Source: Bacteroidales bacterium
Lineage (GTDB): Bacteria > Bacteroidota > Bacteroidia > Bacteroidales > P3
Length of the DNA stretch: 44,516 nucleotides
NCBI GenBank assembly: GCA_016283745.1
Contig: JAEENM010000017.1
Location: 1 to 44,516 of the forward strand
Direction: 5' to 3'
The position numbers and the translations under genes are program-made. Positions 14,560-22,107 of the stretch are shown in pieces. Within the stretch, counting starts at the first letter, position 1, and every line of letters starts with the position of its first letter. The notes beneath the pieces were generated by a model. That model worked only from the letters and a program-made list of their open reading frames with translations, was not told the origin of the DNA and made no database searches.

Positions 14560-17500
14560 TTACAGGCAGCAAAACTGCTTCAAATAATTCTCCAAAATCT
14601 GCTTTTTCCGTTCTGCACAACCTGCCATCACTGCTTTTGCTTTGGCGATTTCGGCTTCGTAGGATTCGATTTCGGAAACTGCTTTTCGTTGTTCTGCTAT
14701 TGGAGCAACTTTCACCGACAAACTTTCTATTCGGTCAATTGAAGCACGGTAACTGCGTTTAAAACCTACTTTTTTACCTTCTTCCTCCAACAAGTGAGCC
14801 ATATATTTGGGCAAAATGTCATCTGTTTTTATTCGCAACACTCCACAATGGTCTGTTGGATAAAACGGTTTATTGGCTGGAATCACATTTACCATCCAAT
14901 CACCATCTATCCCCCACAGCACAGATTCCTTAGAAAAATCTTCTATCAGAAGTTTGTCTATCATTCCGAATGGTTCAAATACGTTTGCGCTATAAACAGG
15001 GATGTCATAATTCGGATTAACTTCCGTGTTAAGTATTCTGCGACCGATAGAAATATCAAAAATATAACTATTTGATAATCTGCAAGTTACCCCCCCCATT
15101 TTACTTACAACTTCCAGACGCTCAAACACTTCTGCAATCTTTTTTTTGTATTCCTCTATACTCATTCGGCTGTTGTTGTATTCTTCATCAACTTTTTCAC
15201 ATTCGGAAACAATTTTTTGCTGAATATCGGAAGGCGGAAGAGGAATTTTGACCTCATTGTTTAAGTATGCACTATTCAAACTCTTCCCAAAAGCCTTATT
15301 CCCAACATTTTCAAGGTCAATTAATTTGCCATTGAATAATGCGAAAAGATATTCATCTGAGACATATTTTTCTGAATTAGGATTTGTTTCCTTAGGGATT
15401 AATGCGGCTATCGCTTCGTTTGTATATAAATCCACACCAGCAATAGCAGTCTTGCCAATGCTGAGTTTGAAACTTAAAAGAGTGGTTCCTTTGGGTATTA
15501 GTTTAACATTTGAATTTTTTACTCCTGCATCAGTGATTTTTTCTTTAGTATCTGTAATAACCTGACCTTTCATTTCTGCAATAGAAACCCACAAATTATT
15601 ACCTGTAAAATATGCAGCATTTTTTCTTGAAGGTGTGCCACCAATCAAAATGTTACAGACACCATCATCTCCACCCAACCTCACCAACGGATACTTGCTC
15701 ACAATCTCAATCTTCTTGTCGGCAGTCAGTTTGATTGCCTTATTGAAAGTGGTTCGGCTGAAATCCAGCATATCTTGTGTCCGCAGATAGGCATGATATT
15801 TCTCTAATGTGTTTGGCAACGAATTTGTTCTGTCATTAAAGGAGTTGCGCACAGCGGCAGCTAATGTGTCATTATCGTATCGGTTACTATCATTGTAAAG
15901 CATTCCGCCGGGCTGGTTAATCTGTATGCCTTCCGCGCCTTTACGGTTGCTCCAGTCGTAGCCCAAAAATTTCTTCTGTTCGGCATTGTCAGCAGGTGCA
16001 ATGATGGTGAGCGTGCTCTGTTTGTAAACCAAGGCAAAACAGGTGAGTTTTTCTCGCTCAACTTCTTTTACCAACTTAAAGAACAATTCCTTCATCTCTT
16101 TCTGCTGCTCTGCCTCACCAAGCTTTTTGAATTTATTGTTCTTCTGTTTGTTTGTCACTTCGGTCAGATTGTCGAACCAACTGATATATTGGGCAAAATA
16201 TTCATTGCTTCCCAATTCATCTTTTGTCGCAGTTTCTTTTGCAAAAGCCCTATACAAATCTTCGGGAGCTCCTATTTTTTGTGTGTAATTTTTAAAGACA
16301 TCGGCATCTTCCCATTCGTCGGTGAAATTACCTGAAAGAATGGCATTGACAATATCCTTCACCATTTCGCACTTTTTCGGTGGCTCGTTGTATTTTTCAA
16401 GGAAAAGCACAACGGTATTCGTACCCGTTGCTCCGAAAGTCTTACTTCCGAACTGTGCAATAGCACGCAAGTAGAAGTTTTGCAAAAGAATTTCACGGGC
16501 GGTCATGTAGCTGTTGCTGTCGTTGCTCAATATGGATGATGGAAGAATGACAGCTGCGATACCTTGCGGCTTCAACAATTGGGCTATACGTTCCACAAAT
16601 AACGTCTCAATCTCGCTGCCATCGTTGCTGATCAGATTGCGGTCCAACAATTCAAAACGGTTGTTTTTCAGTTTCAAATGGGCTTTGAAACCACTTACCG
16701 AATAAGGAGGATTGGCCACTAAAACATCAAAAGAATAATTGCGGATTTTTTCTTCCTCATATTGTTCCAATCCGTCACCGAATTTGATATTTCCTTGACC
16801 AGCGCCGTTCATATAGAGCGATACTTTCGCCACCCGCGCCAAGCGATAATCCTTTTCCACTCCGTAAATATGATGCTCGCACCATGCGTTTTCACGTATA
16901 GCATCGGCATTATCATTTGCTGTAAAATAGGCATTTATCGCTTCCACCGCTTCCGTCAAGAAATGTCCGGCACCGCAAGCATAGTCAATAACTTTCGGGA
17001 ACGCAAAATTAGCGCCTTTGCGGACAATTTTTTCCATGGGCAGACAATCCCAGATAAAGCGAGTAATGGGCATCGGGGTGAAAAATTGTCCTTCGTTCTG
17101 TTTAAAACCTTTGTTGAGCAACTGTTCAAACAAATCGCCAAGAAATTGATGTTTCGATGGATAGACAATCCTATATTTCTGAAACAGCTGCACCACCTCA
17201 ACCAATATTTTACCATTCTGGAAAAACAGTTCTTCATTGTGCACATCCTTGAAAGCGAAATCGTTATTGCTATAAAATTTCAAAATACGGATGGTCTTTT
17301 TCAAATCTTCAATAGCGGCTTTACGGCGATTGTCATTGAATTTTTGTGCAAAGAGGTTTTCGGCATAATCATCCGACACATAGAAAATCTCCTCACCCAT
17401 AAACTTCTCCATCCCCTCTTTATGAAGCCGTTGCAGACGATCTTGCAGACTTTCGTAGGTGTCAGTGCCAGTTTTATACTGAAACTCAACCACATCATTG

Positions 17501-18372
17501 TCTGTTTTTTGCGTTTCATCCACCAATTTGCAGATAAACAGAGCCACCAACCGGTTGAAAGCGTTTTCCTTGTCGCTCACATTGTTATGACGTAATATCT
17601 CCTCAAAGCGGTTTACAATTTTGTCTTCGGGCTTAAAATCCTCCAAATTCTTCTTTCTTAATGGGGGGACACCTATTTGATACGCTTGCGACTCCTCACC
17701 AAAAACAACCCCTTTTTCAAAGATGATTTTGTCGTATGTCTCATCCCAAACATCAAACAAATCCTTTACGGTTTGAGCTTTTTCGTACAGTTTAATAGAT
17801 TTGTCCTTTGCCGCCAACTTCTTAACATTCTCATCATCAGAGCAATCAATCACATAATTCTCAAATGTCAATTCACCCTCTTTAAAATCAGAAGCGTAGA
17901 GAGAAAGCCATTTTGTGGAACGTTCCTGCTGCCAATAGGAGAACAATTGCCCACCGTCCTCTTTTAGGAGTTTCAACGCTTTGGCATGTTCGCCACCTGC
18001 TGTTTTACACTCAATGATAAGCAGCATCTGTGATCTGTCTTGATTATAGACGCAAATGTCCGCTTTACCGCCTTTGGCGTCGTGTCCGAGATTCCACCGC
18101 TTTTCAAGTTCGATATGTTCAGGGCGATAACCCTTTTCAAGCAACCGATGCACACATTCAAAGACCACAAAATTTTCGGGATGCTCGAAATTGCAAGTCG
18201 TGCGGTCGTTTATTGTAAAACCAAGATTTTCGGGGTAATATAATTTTTTGTTTTTGAAATCGGCACTCATTGTGCATGTCCCAAGATTTGGAAAATCCTT
18301 TTTGTAAATATCGCCTTGCTTATCAAAGCCAAGGAATTCAAGGACTTTATGGAAGATATCTATTGTTATCAT
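14560..18372 (-). CDS. Type IIG single-chain restriction-modification enzyme (nuclease-methylase-two TRDs), with a G8 tract
   Basis: 1270 aa from ATG 18372; an in-frame TTG two codons upstream is less likely. The N-terminal ~130 residues carry a PD-(D/E)XK nuclease core (KAD105...IE121-C-K123). An N6-adenine methylase follows, with SAM motif I VIDYACGAGHFL (~461-472) and catalytic motif IV NPPY at 554-557. From ~900 a type I HsdS-like part begins: TRD1 (...GGTPSRKNAAYFTGNNLW), a helical spacer (~1055-1090), TRD2 (SNSYIFDISIGRR... onward) and closing helices (IAEQRKAVSEIESYEAEIAKAK). The layout is AloI/BcgI-like: one chain both methylates and cuts at a bipartite site. A run of eight G (15090-15097; residues 1092-1095) sits right at the TRD1 spacer/TRD2 boundary. 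It ends at a terminator shared with upp. The recognition sequence cannot be read from the protein. Confidence 0.93.
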   Translation of the reverse strand: MITIDIFHKVLEFLGFDKQGDIYKKDFPNLGTCTMSADFKNKKLYYPENLGFTINDRTTCNFEHPENFVVFECVHRLLEKGYRPEHIELEKRWNLGHDAKGGKADICVYNQDRSQMLLIIECKTAGGEHAKALKLLKEDGGQLFSYWQQERSTKWLSLYASDFKEGELTFENYVIDCSDDENVKKLAAKDKSIKLYEKAQTVKDLFDVWDETYDKIIFEKGVVFGEESQAYQIGVPPLRKKNLEDFKPEDKIVNRFEEILRHNNVSDKENAFNRLVALFICKLVDETQKTDNDVVEFQYKTGTDTYESLQDRLQRLHKEGMEKFMGEEIFYVSDDYAENLFAQKFNDNRRKAAIEDLKKTIRILKFYSNNDFAFKDVHNEELFFQNGKILVEVVQLFQKYRIVYPSKHQFLGDLFEQLLNKGFKQNEGQFFTPMPITRFIWDCLPMEKIVRKGANFAFPKVIDYACGAGHFLTEAVEAINAYFTANDNADAIRENAWCEHHIYGVEKDYRLARVAKVSLYMNGAGQGNIKFGDGLEQYEEEKIRNYSFDVLVANPPYSVSGFKAHLKLKNNRFELLDRNLISNDGSEIETLFVERIAQLLKPQGIAAVILPSSILSNDSNSYMTAREILLQNFYLRAIAQFGSKTFGATGTNTVVLFLEKYNEPPKKCEMVKDIVNAILSGNFTDEWEDADVFKNYTQKIGAPEDLYRAFAKETATKDELGSNEYFAQYISWFDNLTEVTNKQKNNKFKKLGEAEQQKEMKELFFKLVKEVEREKLTCFALVYKQSTLTIIAPADNAEQKKFLGYDWSNRKGAEGIQINQPGGMLYNDSNRYDNDTLAAAVRNSFNDRTNSLPNTLEKYHAYLRTQDMLDFSRTTFNKAIKLTADKKIEIVSKYPLVRLGGDDGVCNILIGGTPSRKNAAYFTGNNLWVSIAEMKGQVITDTKEKITDAGVKNSNVKLIPKGTTLLSFKLSIGKTAIAGVDLYTNEAIAALIPKETNPNSEKYVSDEYLFALFNGKLIDLENVGNKAFGKSLNSAYLNNEVKIPLPPSDIQQKIVSECEKVDEEYNNSRMSIEEYKKKIAEVFERLEVVSKMGGVTCRLSNSYIFDISIGRRILNTEVNPNYDIPVYSANVFEPFGMIDKLLIEDFSKESVLWGIDGDWMVNVIPANKPFYPTDHCGVLRIKTDDILPKYMAHLLEEEGKKVGFKRSYRASIDRIESLSVKVAPIAEQRKAVSEIESYEAEIAKAKAVMAGCAERKKQILENYLKQFCCL
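15090..15097 (-). repeat. Homopolymeric G8 tract inside the R-M gene (candidate phase-variation switch)
   Basis: Eight consecutive C on the plus strand, i.e. eight G in the coding strand (ATG GGG GGG GTA). With seven G the next codon becomes TAA. With nine G a stop follows after a few codons (...AAC TTG CAG ATT ATC AAA TAG). Either slip removes the whole second target-recognition domain. This is read directly from the sequence; actual variability is not shown. Confidence 0.85.
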
Positions 18373-18453
18373 TAGCAATAATTATATGGAAGAGCTCCGC
18401 CCCCCACTCCAAAGCCACCATAAGAAAAAGGCGCTCGCCGTTCGTTTTGGTTG

Positions 18454-18589
18454 CTTATTACTGCTGAATCCGACTGGAAATGGACTGTAAGTATATAAGC
18501 ACGAAACAGCTCACGCCGAAGCGTGAACTTCCACGTTGCTTATTCTCACTTACAAAATAGTTTTCCAGTCTTTTCAGCAGGAGAATAAG
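18454..18589. repeat. 136-bp imperfect palindrome upstream of the R-M gene
   Basis: The left arm (18454-~18500) and right arm (~18536-18589) are imperfect reverse complements. Matching blocks are CTTATT, CTGCTGAA, GACTGGAAA, GTAAGT and ATAAGCACG/CGTTGCTTAT, with a smaller inner hairpin TCACGC-CGAA-GCGTGA (18511-18526). It abuts direct repeat 1 and lies 80 bp upstream of the R-M start, so on the minus strand it may form a structured leader RNA or be a MITE-like element. No coding frame is supported. The rest of 18373-18453 shows nothing clear. Confidence 0.75.
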
Positions 18590-18685
18590 AGCGTAAAGCT
18601 CAGATTGTTAATATTTTAGTTTATTACGTTTTTTCTGTTTTTGTATGTTTTGTTTGTGTTTAAAGTGTTATATTTCAGTTTTTTA
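18590..18685 (-). repeat. Direct repeat 1 flanking the AlbA_2 gene
   Basis: ~97 bp, nearly identical and in the same orientation as 20382-20480. I count six substitutions and one 2-bp indel. It begins where the palindrome ends and runs to the stop codon of the AlbA_2 gene. Confidence 0.9.
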
Positions 18686-20356
18686 TTATAAAAATTCCCA
18701 ATGTCCGCCATTTCGTGGGCCTACGTGCTGCACAATATGGCGCATTTCGGCAAGGTAACGCTTGATAGTCAAAGGTTTTACACCTATTTGCTTTGCAATT
18801 GCACTAATTGTTATTTTATTATCCTTTTCAATCATTTCCACTATTGCCTTGCGTCTTGCAAATAGAATCTCTAAATAATCATTTTTAGTATCATTGGAAA
18901 TATTTTTAGTATCATTGGATGAGTTTTTAGTATCATGAGCTACTTTTTTAGGGTCATTTTTAGTATCATCGAATGCGTTTTTAGTATCATGAGTTACTTT
19001 TTTAGGGTCATTTTTAGTATCATCAGCTACTTTTTTAGGGTCACTTTTAGTATCATTGGTGTCATTTTTAGGGTCATCGGTTAATTTTTTAGGGTCATTT
19101 TTAGTAACATTTTTAGGCTCATTTTTAGTAACATTCATATGCTTAAGACCCTCTTTTTTTACCCGTTTGCTAATACACTCACTTTCAGCCACTAACAACT
19201 CGTTTTTAGGCTCATTTTTAGTAACATTTTTAGGCTCATTTTTGGTGACATTTTTGGTGACATTTTTAGGGTCACCACCATTTAAGACAGGAATTGTAAG
19301 CCTGATAAAATGTTGCAAAAACGAATACGATTCCCTGCCGTATTTACGCAGGATGACAGGCATACCCGAGCCCAGAGCCTCAACCATCTCCACATCTCGG
19401 AAGACCCGCATCAGTTCCTTATTGCGCGGCAGACTTACGCCACTGAAAAATTCGTCCTCCGACAAGCCCATAGGGATTGTACCATACGAAGTTATCTCCA
19501 ACCTGTCGGAGAAAATCTCGAATTTCGGCGGCACCTCATTGGTGTAGTCGTTGTGGACAATGGCATTTATCACCGCCTCGCGCACCGCCAGTCTGTCCCA
19601 CATAGGTTTATCCTCGCGGAATTTCTCGGTTTTCCGTGTAAAGACATAGTTTTCGGTGTTCAGTTTGTCCAAAACCAAATCCGTGGCTTTCAGCAGACTG
19701 CAGTAGCCGTATTCATTGTTGGAAATCAAATCGATACGGTCGGTGCCGGAATATTTGGCAACTTTAATAGAAACATTGTTCTCGTCGGCCAACAGAAAAG
19801 CCACATAGTTGTAACGTCCGTCGTTGGTAAGCAGGTCCAAAGTCTGTTCAAAAGAGCTGTTCAGCATCAAGCCCTTCGATTCGTAATAGATGTGCAACTG
19901 GCGGAAAGTGAGTTTCTGGCGTGGCGAAGGGATGTTTCTCAACGAATTGCGCACCCTGTGGGCGAAGAGGTCTTCAATCATCGCCGTAGGCATCGGCTCT
20001 GAAGCTGTGCCTATTCGGATGTAACAGCCCCGGGCGCTCATACCGTATTTCGTCTTATAGTACGGTTTTTCCGTTCCCGACGCCAAGAAAATCTTTACAA
20101 CATCCACACCGTCAATATTTTCCACAAGTACATCGAACAAACCCATAGGCGAAGGCGACACGTTGGTACGTATTCTATCCTTTATTTTCAGGACAACAGC
20201 GTCGATATCATCCACACCGACGGGCTTTCCGTTGCCATCCACGCCGATATAAATAATGCCGCCTTCACGATAGTTCAAGAAAGCTATAACCTCTTTCTCT
20301 ATGTCAAGGTCGTCGGTAAACTGCCGTTTGAATTCTATGCGGTTTGTCTCTGTCAT
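18686..20356 (-). CDS. AlbA_2 (Schlafen-type) / RecG-like ATPase-domain protein with Lys/Asn-rich repeats
   Basis: 556 aa from ATG 20356 (a GTG one codon earlier is less likely). Residues ~1-130 are an AlbA_2/divergent AAA_4 domain (NRIEFKRQFTDD, EVIAFLNYREGGIIYIGVDGNGKPVGV). The middle to ~360 matches COG2865-type proteins with a C-terminal ATPase-like fold (LAVREAVINAIVHNDY, EIFSDRLEITSYGTIP, EALGSGMPVI). Residues ~360-494 are an unusual tract of degenerate units such as DPKN, VTKN, EPKN, DTKN and DPKKVAD. The last ~60 residues form a winged HTH (ITISAIAKQIGVKPLTIKRYLAEM). Such proteins are thought to act as transcriptional regulators or in defence, and are often near R-M genes. The gene lies just upstream of the R-M enzyme on the same strand and is bracketed by direct repeats. 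Precise activity is unknown. Confidence 0.85.
   Translation of the reverse strand: MTETNRIEFKRQFTDDLDIEKEVIAFLNYREGGIIYIGVDGNGKPVGVDDIDAVVLKIKDRIRTNVSPSPMGLFDVLVENIDGVDVVKIFLASGTEKPYYKTKYGMSARGCYIRIGTASEPMPTAMIEDLFAHRVRNSLRNIPSPRQKLTFRQLHIYYESKGLMLNSSFEQTLDLLTNDGRYNYVAFLLADENNVSIKVAKYSGTDRIDLISNNEYGYCSLLKATDLVLDKLNTENYVFTRKTEKFREDKPMWDRLAVREAVINAIVHNDYTNEVPPKFEIFSDRLEITSYGTIPMGLSEDEFFSGVSLPRNKELMRVFRDVEMVEALGSGMPVILRKYGRESYSFLQHFIRLTIPVLNGGDPKNVTKNVTKNEPKNVTKNEPKNELLVAESECISKRVKKEGLKHMNVTKNEPKNVTKNDPKKLTDDPKNDTNDTKSDPKKVADDTKNDPKKVTHDTKNAFDDTKNDPKKVAHDTKNSSNDTKNISNDTKNDYLEILFARRKAIVEMIEKDNKITISAIAKQIGVKPLTIKRYLAEMRHIVQHVGPRNGGHWEFL
18873..19275 (-). repeat. In-frame 12-bp-type tandem repeats coding the Lys/Asn tract
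   Basis: On the plus strand the units read TTTTTAGGGTCA, TTTTTAGTATCA and TTTTTAGTAACA, partly separated by 9-bp spacers, and interrupted near 19138-19200 by non-repetitive sequence. Units are multiples of three, so copy-number changes would alter protein length but not frame. Confidence 0.85.
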
Positions 20357-20381
20357 CACAAATGTCCTATGTTACAAATTA

Positions 20382-20480
20382 AGCGCAAAGCTCAGATTGT
20401 TAATATTTTAGTTTATTACGTCTTTTTTCTGTTTTGGTATGTTTAATTTGTGTTTAAAGCGTTATATTTCAGTTGTTTAT
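20382..20480 (-). repeat. Direct repeat 2 flanking the AlbA_2 gene
   Basis: ~99 bp, near-identical partner of 18590-18685. It lies 26 bp upstream of the AlbA_2 ATG, so it probably also holds that gene's promoter. Recombination between the two repeats would delete the gene precisely. Confidence 0.9.
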
Positions 20481-20485
20481 TTTAC

Positions 20486-20520
20486 AACTAATTGGGCAAT
20501 CACCGATTGCCCAATTAGTT
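20486..20520. terminator. Perfect 16-bp hairpin, probable terminator for the aminotransferase gene
   Basis: AACTAATTGGGCAATC pairs with GATTGCCCAATTAGTT around a 3-base loop. It adjoins direct repeat 2 and lies downstream of the minus-strand aminotransferase. The flanking T-run is weak, so it may instead mark an element boundary. Confidence 0.6.
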
Positions 20521-20558
20521 AGCCTTTGTTCTAAATCCACTCGCCACCCTTCCATCAA

Positions 20559-20659
20559 GGCGAATATTTATTCGCCGCTACAATTCCAAAATCCCAAATC
20601 CGAAATCAAAATCATTTCCAAATTCCGAAATAGGCGAATATTTATTCGCCGCTACAATT
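20559..20659. repeat. Two 27-bp direct repeats containing a GGCGAATA palindrome
   Basis: Copies at 20559-20585 and 20633-20659, each with GGCGAATA-TT-TATTCGCC followed by GCTACAATT. Heptamer-like CTAATTA units follow at ~20653-20680. The spacer 20357-20678 holds no gene. Confidence 0.85.
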
Positions 20660-20678
20660 ACTAATTACTAACTACTAA

Positions 20679-21995
20679 TTATCGAACCGGGTGATCTTCG
20701 TGGAATTTCTCCAGACGCACTTTCAGGTCGGGGAACTGTTCGCGGAGCACTAGAGCCACGCAAGCGCGTATGCCCTGTTTATGGCTGCCGGTGATGTCCA
20801 GTGCTATGGCGCTTATGCCGTACTGTATCAGTTCGTTGAGCAGCTCCACACCGTCCATGTTCGGGTAGCAGAAAGTGAAATAGAAGCCGTCGCCGATATC
20901 CTCGCCCATATCCTTGTCGTAAACGATATAGAAACCGTTGTCGGTGAACATTTTCTTCATTATGTGGGCTTTTTCGCCATATTCCTTGATATCTTTAACG
21001 AAGTTGAAAGTGCCGTCGTTGGCGCCTTTAAGCATGGCTGCCATGGCATACTGCACGCTGTGTGCGGTGCCGGAGCTGAGGCAATAAAGGGTGCCGAAAA
21101 TAAGGGCGCGTCCCAGCTGTGTCTGGCTGTAGTAGCGGGCCAGGTCGGGACATTCCATGTTGAACAGCGTTGGGCTGCAGATCATCATGGCTATACGCTC
21201 GCCGGCGTAGCTGAAACTCTTGGAGCCGGAAATCATAAGCACGTAGCGGTCGGTGTATTTGGCCACTGTGGGTTGGAACGGGGTCTTGCCGGGAACGCTG
21301 TAGTCCTTACGGAAATCCATCAGGAAATAGGCATCGTCCTCGAGCACCACCACACCGTATTTGTTGGCCATCTCGCCGATGATACGCAGCTCGTGGTCGG
21401 TGAAACAGAACCATGCGGGGTTGTTGGGACTGCTGTAGATAAGGCATGCCACGTCGCCGTCCTTAAGTTCCTCTTCCAGCTTGTCGCGAAGCTTGTCGCC
21501 GCGGTATTCGTACACGTCGAAAGTCTTCATGGGGATGCCCAGCACGCGGCACTGCTGTTTCTGCACGGGGAAACCGGGGTCGATAAACAGAACTTTGGTT
21601 TTGTTTTTGTCGTAGCGTGTAAGTGTGAGGAACGAGGCGAAACCGGCCTGCATGGAGCCTACCGTGGGTACGCAGCAGTCGGGAGTGACGTCGATGTCGA
21701 GGAAATTCTTGACAAAACGTGCGGCCTCTTTCTTGAAATCGGCGGTGCCGTAGATTTCGGGGTAGATACTTGCCACGCCGTTGCGCAGGGCTTCGATCTG
21801 AGCCTCAACGCCCACCTGCGGAGCCGGCAGTCCGGGGATGCCCATCTCCATCTTCACGTAACGGATGCCCGTCTCCGCTTCGATGTCCTGAATCATCTTG
21901 CGCATCTCGCGTATCGACGCGCGTCCGGGGTTGGCTATCTTGTTTTCCTTTGCAATTTTTGCTATCGTTTCTTTGCTAATGGGTATTTGTGTCAT
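20679..21995 (-). CDS. PLP-dependent aminotransferase, class I/II fold
   Basis: 438 aa. Fold-type I aminotransferase features: N-terminal KMEMGIPGLPAPQVGVEAQ, the PLP-contacting TVGSMQAGF, the conserved SSPNNPAWFCFTDHEL (Asn/Pro substrate-cofactor motif), VVLEDDAYFLMDFR (Asp to the pyridine N) and the Schiff-base Lys in SGSKSFSYAGERIAMM (about residue 260). It exchanges amino groups between an amino acid and a 2-oxo acid. The substrate is not clear; aromatic or branched-chain acids are possible. Length is typical. The gene stands alone after a ~110-bp gap from the PorD-like gene upstream, which contains tandem TGAATAC heptamers. A strong hairpin lies downstream. Confidence 0.9.
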   Translation of the reverse strand: MTQIPISKETIAKIAKENKIANPGRASIREMRKMIQDIEAETGIRYVKMEMGIPGLPAPQVGVEAQIEALRNGVASIYPEIYGTADFKKEAARFVKNFLDIDVTPDCCVPTVGSMQAGFASFLTLTRYDKNKTKVLFIDPGFPVQKQQCRVLGIPMKTFDVYEYRGDKLRDKLEEELKDGDVACLIYSSPNNPAWFCFTDHELRIIGEMANKYGVVVLEDDAYFLMDFRKDYSVPGKTPFQPTVAKYTDRYVLMISGSKSFSYAGERIAMMICSPTLFNMECPDLARYYSQTQLGRALIFGTLYCLSSGTAHSVQYAMAAMLKGANDGTFNFVKDIKEYGEKAHIMKKMFTDNGFYIVYDKDMGEDIGDGFYFTFCYPNMDGVELLNELIQYGISAIALDITGSHKQGIRACVALVLREQFPDLKVRLEKFHEDHPVR

Positions 21996-22024
21996 GATAT
22001 TATTTTGGTGTTGTTAATTTTTCT

Positions 22025-22105
22025 AGTGAACTGTGAACAGTGATCTGTGAACTGATTTAGTGATTTGAAAAGTTACTGAATACTGAATACTGAATACTGA
22101 CAACT
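22025..22105. repeat. Heptamer-like tandem repeats (GTGAACT / TGAATAC units)
   Basis: GTGAACTGTGAAC and GTGATCTGTGAACTG copies are followed by three or four TGAATAC heptamers. They belong to the same class of short repeats as at 13700-13766, 37912-37950 and 38040-38074. Confidence 0.7.
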
Positions 22106-22107
22106 AA

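Noticed and set aside
18454-18589. Retron-type ncRNA
   Set aside because: No reverse transcriptase gene is present in the window.
18873-19275. Regular repeats that could be taken for a CRISPR array
   Set aside because: Units are short (12-21 bp), degenerate, coding and in frame, with no unique ~30-bp spacers and no cas genes.
18590-20480. The direct repeats as scars of an insertion sequence or integron
   Set aside because: There is no transposase or integrase, the repeats are far longer than target-site duplications, and no terminal inverted repeats flank the unit.
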